NCBI GenBank assembly: GCA_021775425.1
Contig: JAJFHX010000004.1
Location: 1-64,000, forward strand
Origin: Hyphomicrobiales bacterium
GTDB lineage: Bacteria; Pseudomonadota; Alphaproteobacteria; Rhizobiales; HXMU1428-3
DNA: 64,000 nt
Direction of reading: 5' to 3'
The position numbers were made by a program, and so were the translations under genes. The notes beneath the pieces were generated by a model. That model was not told the origin of the DNA. It did no database searches and saw nothing but the letters and a program-made list of their open reading frames with translations. Each line of letters begins with the position of its first letter. Position 1 is the stretch's first letter. Shown piece by piece: positions 36,459-45,498 of the stretch.

Positions 36459-37241
36459 ATGCAGAGCAATTCCGCACAACCGAAAATTTCTGGCCAGAAT
36501 TGTGAAAGCAAGGATGGTGACAATGTGTTGCATCCGACCTGTCTTGTTTGCGAGGTGAGAGCTTGTGGTCTTTGTTCTGAATTAAACAATGAGTCGCTCA
36601 TTAAACTGCAAAAAATCACTCGCACACGTGAATATAAAGCTGGTGAACAGATTTTTTGTGATGAAGAGCCTTTGCAGAATTATGCCACCATTAAGAACGG
36701 TATTGTTAAGCTGACCAAGATTTTGCCGGATGGGCGCCAGCAAACCATCGGGCTTGGGTTTCCCCCTGATTTTATTGGCAGAGCTTTCAAAGACACCAAT
36801 TCCTCATTTGCCATCGCGCTTACTGATGTGACCGTTTGCACCTTTCCCAAAGAGTTGTTTAACGGGTTTTTATCCAGCCTGCCGAAGCTTGAACACAAGT
36901 TGTTTGAGCTCACGCTAAATGAGCTTGATCAGGCAAGGGAATTGATGCTGATGCTCGGGCAGATGTCTGCGCTTGAAAAGGTGACAGGCTTATTGATTGG
37001 GTTTTCAAAACGACTGCATCATTCAAACCAGTTGCAGAATATTGAAAGCGATATAAACCGGTTTGAGCTGCAACTCTCAAGGGCTGAGATTTCTGATTTT
37101 CTTGGCCTGACGATTGAGACCGTTAGCCGGCAATTTTCGCTGCTTAAACAAAAGGGTCTGATTACGATTGAAAATCAGCGCCAGATTCATATTCTGGATC
37201 GCCCGGAGATGGAAGAGATTGCTGGTCATAGCCCGTTTTAG
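36459..37241 (+). CDS. fnrL: FNR-type oxygen-responsive regulator (FnrN/FnrL-like)
   Basis: 260 residues. The N-terminus has the iron-sulfur cysteine cluster Cys28-x2-Cys31-x7-Cys39 (plus Cys36), and Cys127 (DVTVCTF) matches the internal FNR ligand. A cyclic-nucleotide-type domain, a long dimer helix and a Crp-type HTH follow, with recognition helix ETVSR (Glu220, Ser223, Arg224), which predicts binding to TTGAT-N4-ATCAA. A perfect such site lies upstream of ccoN, 100 bp after this gene. It should activate cbb3 oxidase when oxygen is low. Confidence 0.93.
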   Translation: MQSNSAQPKISGQNCESKDGDNVLHPTCLVCEVRACGLCSELNNESLIKLQKITRTREYKAGEQIFCDEEPLQNYATIKNGIVKLTKILPDGRQQTIGLGFPPDFIGRAFKDTNSSFAIALTDVTVCTFPKELFNGFLSSLPKLEHKLFELTLNELDQARELMLMLGQMSALEKVTGLLIGFSKRLHHSNQLQNIESDINRFELQLSRAEISDFLGLTIETVSRQFSLLKQKGLITIENQRQIHILDRPEMEEIAGHSPF

Positions 37242-37340
37242 CAGGGCACTAATTGATCATTCTTAACTGATTGTTTCGATACATCGTGCCGTGCTGTTCA
37301 GCACTGGTATTCCCCTTACTTTAAATTTTTTATCATGCAA

Positions 37341-37382
37341 TTGATATAGATCAATTCATAGCACCTCCCCCTCGCCTACTAT
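37341..37382 (+). promoter_or_regulatory. FNR-dependent promoter of ccoNOQP
   Basis: TTGATATAGATCAA (37341-37354) is a perfect FNR/anaerobox. TACTAT at 37377-37382 can serve as -10; a start near 37389 would put the site centre at -41.5, the class II activator position. The transcription start itself is inferred. Confidence 0.82.
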
Positions 37383-37530
37383 TTCATTACGACCATTACT
37401 CACTCATTTGCGTGCTCCTCTTAACTTCCGGGTTTCTTTGAACTGCGGATTTAATCGAAGCTGCTTGCGGGTTTTGCTGTTGTTTTTTATTTGACCGAAA
37501 TTGTTTGACCGAACTTATCGGAGGTATCAG

Positions 37531-39144
37531 ATGGACCCTCTCAGCACTATGTTTGCTCTGGCTGCGAGTTTGTTTTCAGTTATTCTGGCTTTATATGCGT
37601 CTTCACAGGCTGAGGATTTTATCTTCGGCTTTCACATGCTTGTTTTTGCCGCTGCCGGTGGATTGTTAATTCTCTATCTGGCGCGGACGGTTTCTTTTCA
37701 GCAAATGACTGAAAAAGGTGAGGCGACATATTCTGACGGGATCATTCGTTATGGTGTGATCGCGACGCTGTTCTGGGGCATCGTCGGATTTCTGGTTGGG
37801 GTGTTGATTGCCAGCCAACTGGCTTTTCCTTCTCTGAACCTTGACCTTGAATGGACCAGCTTTGGCCGATTGCGGCCGCTGCATACATCTGCTGTGATAT
37901 TTGCATTTGGCGGTAATGCGCTGATCGCCACCAGTTTTTATTGTGTGCAGCGTACATGCAGAACAAGGCTGGCGTTTGAGCCTCTTGCGTGGTTTGTGTT
38001 CTGGGGCTATCAGCTGTTTATTGTGCTGGCGGCAACGGGGTATGTGCTTGGTTCAACTCAGGCAAAAGAATATGCCGAGCCTGAATGGTATGTTGATATC
38101 TGGCTGACGATTGTCTGGGTTTCTTATTTGCTTGTGTTCTTCTTTACGCTTTTAAGACGCCGGGAACCGCATATTTATGTCGCGAACTGGTTTTATCTCG
38201 GGTTTATTGTCACGGTGGCCATGTTGCATGTGGTGAACGGTCTGGCGGTTCCGGTTTCTCCTTTCTCTTCTGTCAGCTATTCAGCTTTTTCAGGTGTGCA
38301 GAGCGCGCTTGTGCAGTGGTGGTATGGTCACAATGCGGTTGGCTTTTTTCTCACCGCCGGATTTTTGGGCATGATGTATTACTTTGTGCCCAAACAGGCC
38401 AACAGGCCGGTTTATTCCTACAGACTTTCCATCATCCATTTCTGGTCAGTTATTTTTCTATATATCTGGGCGGGGCCGCATCACCTGCATTATACAGCTC
38501 TGCCTGACTGGGCGCAGACTCTTGGCATGGTGTTTTCCATCATGTTGTGGATGCCGAGCTGGGGCGGGATGATCAATGGTCTGATGACGCTATCTGGTGC
38601 GTGGGACAAATTACGGACTGACCCTATTTTGCGGATGATGGTTGCGTCTATCGCTTTTTATGGCATGGCGACATTTGAAGGGCCTTTGATGTCTATTAAG
38701 TCTGTCAATGCGCTTAGCCATTATACTGACTGGACCATTGGTCATGTGCATTCTGGTGCGCTTGGTTGGAATGCACTGATCAGTTTCGGGGCGATTTACT
38801 ACCTGGTGCCGAAGCTCTGGGGTCGGCGCGAGCTTTACAGCCTACAGCTTGTGAACTGGCATTTCTGGATCGCGATGATGGGCATTGTGATTTACGCCTC
38901 TTCTATGTGGGTCTCAGGAATCATGCAGGGGCTGATGTGGCGCGAATATAACGCTGACGGGTTTCTGGTTTATTCCTTTGCTGAAACGGTAATGCAGATG
39001 CATCCGTTCTATGTCCTCAGGGCGATTGGAGGTTTGTTGTTCCTGATTGGTGGATTGATCATGGTTTACAACATCTGGCGGACGATCCGCGGGGAAGTCA
39101 AAGTTGATCAGCCGATTTCTCAGGTCATTACGGTAGGGGCATAG
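37531..39144 (+). CDS. ccoN: cbb3-type cytochrome c oxidase subunit I
   Basis: 537 residues with twelve or so membrane helices. Haem and copper histidine regions are visible: [44 protein letters not shown] and [15 protein letters not shown]. It is the catalytic subunit that reduces oxygen with high affinity and pumps protons. I start at MDPLSTM (37531), which has GGAGG at good spacing, not at the TTG 10 codons upstream. It is first in ccoNOQP. Confidence 0.97.
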   Translation: MDPLSTMFALAASLFSVILALYASSQAEDFIFGFHMLVFAAAGGLLILYLARTVSFQQMTEKGEATYSDGIIRYGVIATLFWGIVGFLVGVLIASQLAFPSLNLDLEWTSFGRLRPLHTSAVIFAFGGNALIATSFYCVQRTCRTRLAFEPLAWFVFWGYQLFIVLAATGYVLGSTQAKEYAEPEWYVDIWLTIVWVSYLLVFFFTLLRRREPHIYVANWFYLGFIVTVAMLHVVNGLAVPVSPFSSVSYSAFSGVQSALVQWWYGHNAVGFFLTAGFLGMMYYFVPKQANRPVYSYRLSIIHFWSVIFLYIWAGPHHLHYTALPDWAQTLGMVFSIMLWMPSWGGMINGLMTLSGAWDKLRTDPILRMMVASIAFYGMATFEGPLMSIKSVNALSHYTDWTIGHVHSGALGWNALISFGAIYYLVPKLWGRRELYSLQLVNWHFWIAMMGIVIYASSMWVSGIMQGLMWREYNADGFLVYSFAETVMQMHPFYVLRAIGGLLFLIGGLIMVYNIWRTIRGEVKVDQPISQVITVGA

Positions 39145-39155
39145 GAGCATTAGAC

Positions 39156-39875
39156 ATGAACCATTCTATCATTGAAAAAAACGGAACCCTGCTACTTGTA
39201 TTGAGCCTGATTGTGGTCTCTATCGGTGGGATTGTGGAAATTGCGCCAACGTTTTATCTCGAAAACACGATTGAGAAGGTGAAAGGCATGCGGCCATACT
39301 CACCACTCGAGCTGATGGGTGCGAATATTTATAAACGAGAGGGCTGCAACCTTTGCCATAGCCAGATGATCCGCCCGTTTCGGGATGAGGTAGAGCGCTA
39401 TGGTCACTATTCGCTCGCGGCTGAAAGTATGTATGATCACCCGTTTGTCTGGGGTTCAAAAAGGACGGGGCCGGACCTTGCCCGTGTTGGCGGGCGTTAT
39501 TCTGATGAATGGCACAGGGAACATCTGAAAGACCCACAAAGCGTTGTCCCCTCTTCTGTGATGCCTGGATATAAGCACCTGATGAGACCACTAAGTGTGC
39601 CGAATATTGCGTCGCATCTGAAGGCGAATGTGGTCGTCGGCGTGCCATATACTGATGAGCAGATTGAAAAAAGCGCTGAAGATCTTGTTGCGCAAGCGAA
39701 CCCCGATGCTGATGGCGCTGAGGATGTTTTGGCACGATACCCGAAAGCACAGGTCAGGGACTTTGATGGTGATCCGAAAACGCTGACAGAGATGGACGCG
39801 CTCATCGCTTATTTGCAGATGCTTGGCACGCTGGTTGATTTTTCAACCTATGACGCCAAAGCCAATTTCAGATAG
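39156..39875 (+). CDS. ccoO: cbb3 oxidase monohaem cytochrome c subunit
   Basis: 239 residues: one N-terminal membrane helix (about 11-30) and a periplasmic cytochrome c domain with CNLCH (Cys64, Cys67, His68) and candidate axial methionine motifs ([14 protein letters not shown]). It carries electrons from CcoP to the CcoN active site. Its haem is attached by the Ccm system encoded just upstream. Confidence 0.97.
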   Translation: MNHSIIEKNGTLLLVLSLIVVSIGGIVEIAPTFYLENTIEKVKGMRPYSPLELMGANIYKREGCNLCHSQMIRPFRDEVERYGHYSLAAESMYDHPFVWGSKRTGPDLARVGGRYSDEWHREHLKDPQSVVPSSVMPGYKHLMRPLSVPNIASHLKANVVVGVPYTDEQIEKSAEDLVAQANPDADGAEDVLARYPKAQVRDFDGDPKTLTEMDALIAYLQMLGTLVDFSTYDAKANFR

Positions 39876-39885
39876 GAGGCAAGAG

Positions 39886-40056
39886 ATGGAGCTTTATACC
39901 TATTTACGTCAAATGGCAGATAGCTGGGGCCTTTTATATATGATGCTGGTTTTTATAGGAGTGGTGATTTTTGCGTTTCGCCCCGGTTCTAAAGAATTTT
40001 ATGAAACCCACGCCCGCATTCCCCTCGACGAGGAGTTAAAAGATCATGACAAATAG
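39886..40056 (+). CDS. ccoQ: cbb3 oxidase small subunit CcoQ
   Basis: 56 residues with one membrane helix (GLLYMMLVFIGVVIFAFRPG) and a polar C-terminal end, typical of CcoQ/FixQ, which stabilises the complex. The real start is 39886, preceded by AGGAGG; the track ORF adds 21 residues from inside ccoO. It overlaps ccoP. Confidence 0.92.
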   Translation: MELYTYLRQMADSWGLLYMMLVFIGVVIFAFRPGSKEFYETHARIPLDEELKDHDK

Positions 40057-40951
40057 AAAAATAGATCAGGCCACAGGAACAGAGACGACCGGGCATGAGT
40101 GGGACGGTATCAGAGAGCTTGATACGCCGATGCCGCGCTGGTGGCTGATCTTGTTTTATATCACCATTATCTGGGCGATCGGATATATGATTTTTTATCC
40201 GGCTATTCCGCTGATCTCATCCAACACAAAAGGAACGCTTGGCTATTCTTCACGGGCTGAACTTGAGGATGCTCTCAAAAATGCACAATCAGCCAGGGCG
40301 CAGCAGATTGAAAACATCAGGACCAGCAGTTTAGCTGAAATAAAAGCTGACCAGAGCCTGCATGCCTTCGCGCTAGCGGGCGGCAAGGCAGCTTTTAAGG
40401 TGAATTGTGTGCAGTGCCATGGTTCTGGTGCGGAAGGTTCGAAAGGAAACCCCAATTTAAATGATGATGACTGGTTATGGGGTGGGAAATTAGAGGACAT
40501 TCACCAGACCATAAAACATGGTGTTCGTTTTGAGCTTGATGATGACACGCGCAGTTCTGAGATGCCAGCCTTTGGGCGGGATGAAATGCTTACTCAGGCT
40601 GAGATTGAAGCTGTTGCAGATTATGTTTTATCCCTTGCAACCAAACCCGCAGATAAGATGGGTGTGCATGAGAACTCCGGGGAGGAGACGGCAGGTGGCA
40701 CAGATAACGGCGCTCAGATTTTTGCCGATAATTGTGCTGCCTGTCACGGTACTGACGGGGGTGGGGATCGTTCTTTAGGGGCGCCGTCTCTTAATGACCA
40801 TATCTGGCTTTATGGTGGTGATAAAAGGACCGTTATCGAGAGTATTTTTAATTCAAGGAAAGCTGTGATGCCTGCCTGGACTCACCGGCTCGACGAAGTA
40901 ACCATCAAGCAACTTGCGCTTTACGTTCACTCTCTGGGCGGAGGTGAATAG
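40046..40951 (+). CDS. ccoP: cbb3 oxidase dihaem cytochrome c subunit
   Basis: 301 residues. An N-terminal CcoP_N domain with a membrane helix (about 32-55) is followed by two cytochrome c domains with CVQCH (121-125) and CAACH (230-234) and methionine regions SEMPAFG and VMPAW. It receives electrons from the bc1 complex through soluble cytochrome c. It overlaps ccoQ. Confidence 0.97.
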   Translation: MTNRKIDQATGTETTGHEWDGIRELDTPMPRWWLILFYITIIWAIGYMIFYPAIPLISSNTKGTLGYSSRAELEDALKNAQSARAQQIENIRTSSLAEIKADQSLHAFALAGGKAAFKVNCVQCHGSGAEGSKGNPNLNDDDWLWGGKLEDIHQTIKHGVRFELDDDTRSSEMPAFGRDEMLTQAEIEAVADYVLSLATKPADKMGVHENSGEETAGGTDNGAQIFADNCAACHGTDGGGDRSLGAPSLNDHIWLYGGDKRTVIESIFNSRKAVMPAWTHRLDEVTIKQLALYVHSLGGGE

Positions 40952-40968
40952 GCTTTGGAAAAAAGGCA

Positions 40969-42462
40969 ATGAACTTAAACTCAGATATAGAGCAATTTGA
41001 TGTTCAGGCTGTCAATAACAAGACAAAGCTGTTTGAGGCCACTGGAAAAATTTACCCCAAACGGGTTGAGGGTAAATTTCGCCAGTTAAAATGGCTGATC
41101 ATGTTTGTAACGCTCGGGATTTATTACATCACGCCATGGCTCAGGTGGGACAGGGGGGAGTTTGCCCCTGATCAGGCGGTTCTGGTCGATCTGGCTCACA
41201 GGCGGTTTTATTTCTTTTTTATCGAAATCTGGCCGCAGGAGTTTTTTTATGTTGCCGGATTGCTGATCATGGCAGGGCTGGGGTTGTTTCTTGTCACGTC
41301 TGTCTGGGGGCGGGCATGGTGTGGTTATGCCTGCCCGCAAACCGTTTGGGTTGATTTGTTTCTTGTTGTTGAAAGGGCGGTTGAGGGCGACCGCAATGCC
41401 CGCATCAAGCTTGATAAAGCGCCGCTTGATATTTCAAAATTTTTGAAAAAATCGATCAAACATCTGATCTGGTTGTTGATAGCTTTTTCAACCGGCGGGG
41501 CGTGGATATTTTATTTTGCTGACGCGCCAACTTTGCTAATTGATTTTTTCACGCTTCAGGCGTCTTCCATTGCTTATATGACGGTGTTGATTTTAACGGC
41601 GACAACTTACCTGCTTGGCGGGTTTATGCGTGAGCAGGTCTGCACGTATATGTGCCCCTGGCCAAGAATTCAGGCGGCGATGCTTGATGAAGACAGTCTT
41701 GTTGTGACCTATAATGATTATCGAGGCGAACCACGCGGCGGACATCAGAAAAAACTGGCAGATACCTCCTTGCCCGGGACCTTAGAGCTGGGAGATTGCA
41801 TTGACTGCAATAAGTGTGTTGCTGTGTGCCCAATGGGCATTGATATTCGCGATGGACAGCAGATGGAGTGCATCACCTGCGCGCTTTGTATTGATGCCTG
41901 TGACAGTGTAATGGAGAAAACAGGCAAGCCAACCGGGCTGATTTCTTATGCAACACTTCGGGATTATGATCTGGCTGCAGCGGGGAAGGCCCCCCCTCGC
42001 TCAGTGCCGATCCTGTTGCGACCACGAACCATCATCTATTCTTTTATATGGTGCGCAATTGGTTTGCTGATGCTTTTTGTTCTGGCAAACAGAAGCCGGC
42101 TGGATGTGAATGTTTTGCATGACAGAAACCCGATTGCAGTGCGACTGGCTGATGGGTCTGTTCGAAACGGTTATACCGTTAAGATCTTAAATATGGTGCC
42201 CCAAAAACTTATGGCGCGCTTTTCAATCGAAGGCCTGCCGGGTGGGCAGATGCGGACAAACCAGCAAGATGGTCTCGTGACCGGCAATGGAGAAACCATG
42301 AGTTTTGAACTTGCCCCGGACCAGCTTAAAGTTTTGAAAGTTTTTGTGACCATGCCCGCAAACTCATTACCTAAACAAACACAAACCTTTCAATTTGTTG
42401 CCAAGATTCCTTCGCGCGGGGAACGGCGTGTGACTGAAACCAACTTTATAACGAGAAAGTAA
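40969..42462 (+). CDS. ccoG: cbb3 oxidase assembly ferredoxin-type protein CcoG
   Basis: 497 residues. Several membrane helices surround cysteine motifs CGYACPQTVW and CTYMCPWPR, and two ferredoxin motifs follow (CIDCNKCVAVCPMGID and CITCALCIDACD). A C-terminal Ig-like domain closes the protein. CcoG/RdxA family members are membrane copper-handling or reductase factors needed for cbb3 assembly. It begins 17 bp after ccoP. Confidence 0.95.
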   Translation: MNLNSDIEQFDVQAVNNKTKLFEATGKIYPKRVEGKFRQLKWLIMFVTLGIYYITPWLRWDRGEFAPDQAVLVDLAHRRFYFFFIEIWPQEFFYVAGLLIMAGLGLFLVTSVWGRAWCGYACPQTVWVDLFLVVERAVEGDRNARIKLDKAPLDISKFLKKSIKHLIWLLIAFSTGGAWIFYFADAPTLLIDFFTLQASSIAYMTVLILTATTYLLGGFMREQVCTYMCPWPRIQAAMLDEDSLVVTYNDYRGEPRGGHQKKLADTSLPGTLELGDCIDCNKCVAVCPMGIDIRDGQQMECITCALCIDACDSVMEKTGKPTGLISYATLRDYDLAAAGKAPPRSVPILLRPRTIIYSFIWCAIGLLMLFVLANRSRLDVNVLHDRNPIAVRLADGSVRNGYTVKILNMVPQKLMARFSIEGLPGGQMRTNQQDGLVTGNGETMSFELAPDQLKVLKVFVTMPANSLPKQTQTFQFVAKIPSRGERRVTETNFITRK

Positions 42463-42472
42463 CAGGTGCTAC

Positions 42473-43012
42473 ATGGCGACCATGAAAACTGATCAACATA
42501 GTGAACACAACCACTTTCAATTCACCGGACGGCATATGGCGCTTGTGATGGTCAGTTTTTTTGCTGTGATCATTCTTGTGAATCTAACCATGGCATATCT
42601 TGCCAGTCAGAGCTGGTCAGGTCTCGTGGTGAAAAATGGCTATATCGCCAGCCAGAGATTTAACAGTGAGCAAAACCGGCAAGAAGGTTTACTGGCAAGC
42701 GGGTGGCATAGCACGCTTGACTACAAAGAAGGTGAGTTTTTGTTTCAGCTCAGCCGTGAGGGTCGTGAAGCTCGCTCCCGATCTGGCAAATTTGCTGAGG
42801 GGTGTGCTGTGAACGGGTTACTCAGCCGGCCTGTTCATGAACGAAGTGATGTTGCGCTAAAATTTGTTGCCAGTGGCCATGGCACATATTCTGCCGTGCA
42901 TAATCTGACACCAGGGAACTGGGAGTTAAAACTGAAGGCCATTTGCCCGCAAATGGCTGATGAATTTATTCAGCATTTTCGTTTTGTAAAATCTGCGGCA
43001 ATTTTGAAATAA
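42473..43012 (+). CDS. ccoH: cbb3 oxidase assembly protein CcoH (FixH family)
   Basis: 179 residues with one membrane helix (about 22-45, MALVMVSFFAVIILVNLTMAYLA) and a periplasmic FixH domain (WSGLVVKNGYIASQRFN and HNLTPGNWELKL). CcoH interacts with the CcoN assembly intermediate. AGGTG precedes the start, and only one base separates it from the first ATG of ccoI. Confidence 0.93.
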   Translation: MATMKTDQHSEHNHFQFTGRHMALVMVSFFAVIILVNLTMAYLASQSWSGLVVKNGYIASQRFNSEQNRQEGLLASGWHSTLDYKEGEFLFQLSREGREARSRSGKFAEGCAVNGLLSRPVHERSDVALKFVASGHGTYSAVHNLTPGNWELKLKAICPQMADEFIQHFRFVKSAAILK

Positions 43013-43025
43013 GATGGAGACGCAG

Positions 43026-45320
43026 ATGCTGAAGACAAATGCTGATCATTTACTTCTCGGCCCGGGTGACACCACGGATACCAGCTTAGATAAATCTCTA
43101 ATTACAAAAGATGAATTTTCTGATCTCATCCACTATGACAATAACGGTGTGGCCAGCCTGGAATTTATTGTTGCCAATTTGAATTGCGCCGGTTGCATGA
43201 CAAAGATTGAGCACCACTTTGGCAAGTTTGATGGTTTGCGTTCTGTCAGGGTTAATCTGAGTGAACGGCTTGTGCGTTTTGTATGGCCAGAAGATGCGGG
43301 AATTTCAGGGCGTGAGCTATTTGAGCAGCTCGAACAACTGGGCTTTCAGGCGCGGCCGGTGCTGGTGGGTGAAACGACTGAAGATGCCAGCATAACCGAG
43401 CTTCACTCTTTATTATGGGCTCTCGGTGTGGCTGGGTTTGCGGCGGCGAATGTGATGCTGCTTTCAGTTTCCGTTTGGTCCGGGGCGGAAGGCACAACAA
43501 GGGAATTATTCCACTGGCTTTCAGCGCTGATAGCACTACCCGCCATCGCCTTTGCCGGGCGGCCATTTTTCCGCTCTGCTATTCAGGCGCTAAAGGCTGG
43601 GCAGTTGAACATGGATGTGCCGATTTCACTTGCGGTGATTCTGGCCGCTGGGCTTAGCCTTTATGAAACCATTCAACTTGGCGAACATGCTTTTTTTGAT
43701 GCGGCACTGACTTTGCTGTTCTTTCTGCTGATCGGCAGGACACTTGACCAGATGATGCGCAGGCGAGCTTTTGCCGGGGTGCGTTCTTTGCTGGCTTTTA
43801 AAACCGAGCAGGTGATGCTGATTGATGAACACAACAATAAGACACCTTTTCCATTAAAAGATGTGAAACCCGGGATGTCAGTTTTTATCCACCCCGGGGA
43901 AACCATCCCGGTCGATGGTACAATTTCAGATGGCTCAAGTGATGTGGACTGGTCGCTTTTAAATGGCGAATCTATTCCTCAGACAAAGTCTTCGGGTGAT
44001 GAGGTTTTTTCCGGGTTGATTAATCTTACCGGGCCACTATCCATCCGTGTCACGGCGGTTGGTGAGCAGACTTTGCTTTCTGACATTATCCGGCTGATGG
44101 AAAGCGCCAATGAAAGAGCGCCGCGTTACCGCCAGCTTGCAGATCGTGCTGCCGCTTTATATGCGCCGCTGGTGCATCTGGCGGCTTTGCTCACATTTTT
44201 GGGATGGATGTTTGCCGGGGCAAATTTTGAAAGTGCGCTTTATATTGCGATTTCCGTTCTGATCATCACCTGCCCTTGTGCGCTTGGGCTGGCGGTTCCG
44301 GTTGTGCAGGTGGTTGCCAGTTCTGTTGCACACAGTATGGGCATATTAATGAAGGATGGACAGGCACTGGAAAAGCTCAGTGAGGTTGACACTGTCGTGT
44401 TTGATAAGACAGGTACTTTAACAACTGGCTCTCCTTTGCTGAAAGAACAGAAATATGACGCCCATTTTCTTTTGCCTGTTGCCGCAGCCCTTGCTGAAAA
44501 TAGCCTGCATCCACTTTCAAAGGCGCTTTTCAAGTTTGCTAAGGAGGAGAACCAGTTGGCGTTACCGGCTGTTGCTGATGTAAAAGAATTCCCCGGTAGT
44601 GGATTAAGAGGAAAATGGGCAGGCTCTGAAGTTCGGCTCGGCTCTTTTGAATGGTGCGGCATTGAAAACCTACTGAAAAGAGAGCATAGCCAACAGACAG
44701 ATGAGCTTGAGCTTTGGGTTTCTTATCAACCTGAGGGTGGCTCAATGGTTTGCGCCCAGTTTATCTTTGAAGATGCGATAAGACCGGGCGTTGAAACTCT
44801 TTTGCAGGAATTGCGCAAACAAAAGCTTTGCTTGTATTTGCTTTCTGGTGACAGAAGCACTCCTGTTATGAGGATATCTGACAAGCTTGGTATTGAAAAT
44901 TATAGAGCTGAAATGAAGCCGGATCAGAAATGTCAGTTTATTGAGCGGTTAGAAGGAACTGGGCATAAAGTTCTGATGGTTGGGGATGGGATAAATGATG
45001 GCCCGAGCCTGAGTGCTGCTTATGTTTCGCTTTCGCTTTCATCAGCCAGTGATGTGGCGCAAGTGAGTGCAGACTTTGTCCTGATGCGGGAGAGCTTGCT
45101 GCCTTTAGCCAGACTTATAAAGCTAGCCAGAAGCGCAAGATTGCTGATATCTCAGAATTTTGGCATTGCGGTTGTTTATAACCTAATTGCCGTACCGGTC
45201 GCTGTGGCCGGGTTTGTAACGCCGATTGTCGCGGCCATTGCGATGTCACTTTCATCCATTCTGGTGACGCTGAACGCGCTTCGCTTACATCTGCTGAACC
45301 GGAACGACAAAATGAGATGA
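43026..45320 (+). CDS. ccoI: Copper-translocating P-type ATPase for cbb3 assembly
   Basis: 764 residues. An N-terminal heavy-metal domain has the NCAGC motif (VANLNCAGCMTKIE), followed by eight or so membrane helices including the CPCALGLAVP ion-binding motif, the phosphorylation site DKTGTLT, and the hinge GDGINDGPSL. This is the FixI/CcoI type that moves copper(I) to the periplasm for the CuB centre of CcoN. I prefer ATG at 43026, which has GGAG six bases upstream, to the ATG four codons earlier. Confidence 0.95.
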   Translation: MLKTNADHLLLGPGDTTDTSLDKSLITKDEFSDLIHYDNNGVASLEFIVANLNCAGCMTKIEHHFGKFDGLRSVRVNLSERLVRFVWPEDAGISGRELFEQLEQLGFQARPVLVGETTEDASITELHSLLWALGVAGFAAANVMLLSVSVWSGAEGTTRELFHWLSALIALPAIAFAGRPFFRSAIQALKAGQLNMDVPISLAVILAAGLSLYETIQLGEHAFFDAALTLLFFLLIGRTLDQMMRRRAFAGVRSLLAFKTEQVMLIDEHNNKTPFPLKDVKPGMSVFIHPGETIPVDGTISDGSSDVDWSLLNGESIPQTKSSGDEVFSGLINLTGPLSIRVTAVGEQTLLSDIIRLMESANERAPRYRQLADRAAALYAPLVHLAALLTFLGWMFAGANFESALYIAISVLIITCPCALGLAVPVVQVVASSVAHSMGILMKDGQALEKLSEVDTVVFDKTGTLTTGSPLLKEQKYDAHFLLPVAAALAENSLHPLSKALFKFAKEENQLALPAVADVKEFPGSGLRGKWAGSEVRLGSFEWCGIENLLKREHSQQTDELELWVSYQPEGGSMVCAQFIFEDAIRPGVETLLQELRKQKLCLYLLSGDRSTPVMRISDKLGIENYRAEMKPDQKCQFIERLEGTGHKVLMVGDGINDGPSLSAAYVSLSLSSASDVAQVSADFVLMRESLLPLARLIKLARSARLLISQNFGIAVVYNLIAVPVAVAGFVTPIVAAIAMSLSSILVTLNALRLHLLNRNDKMR

Positions 45321-45324
45321 ACCG

Positions 45325-45477
45325 ATGAGCCATTTATTGTTTTTAATCCCTGTTGCGCTGTTGCTTGGTGGGCTTGGCCTGCTCGGGTTTCTCTGGGCAT
45401 TGAAAAACAATCAGTTCGAAGACTTAGACGGGGCCGCAAACCGCATTCTTACCGACGACGAAGACCAGCCTTTATAA
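45325..45477 (+). CDS. ccoS: cbb3 oxidase maturation protein CcoS
   Basis: A 50-residue protein missing from the ORF track because it is short. It begins MSHLLFLIPVALLLGGLGLLG (one membrane helix) and ends with the acidic tail QFEDLDGAANRILTDDEDQ; the QFEDLDGAA stretch is characteristic of CcoS/FixS. It is required for cofactor insertion into CcoN. It lies 4 bp after ccoI and completes ccoGHIS. Confidence 0.93.
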   Translation: MSHLLFLIPVALLLGGLGLLGFLWALKNNQFEDLDGAANRILTDDEDQPL

Positions 45478-45498
45478 AGAGGTCAATAAATGGCTGGG

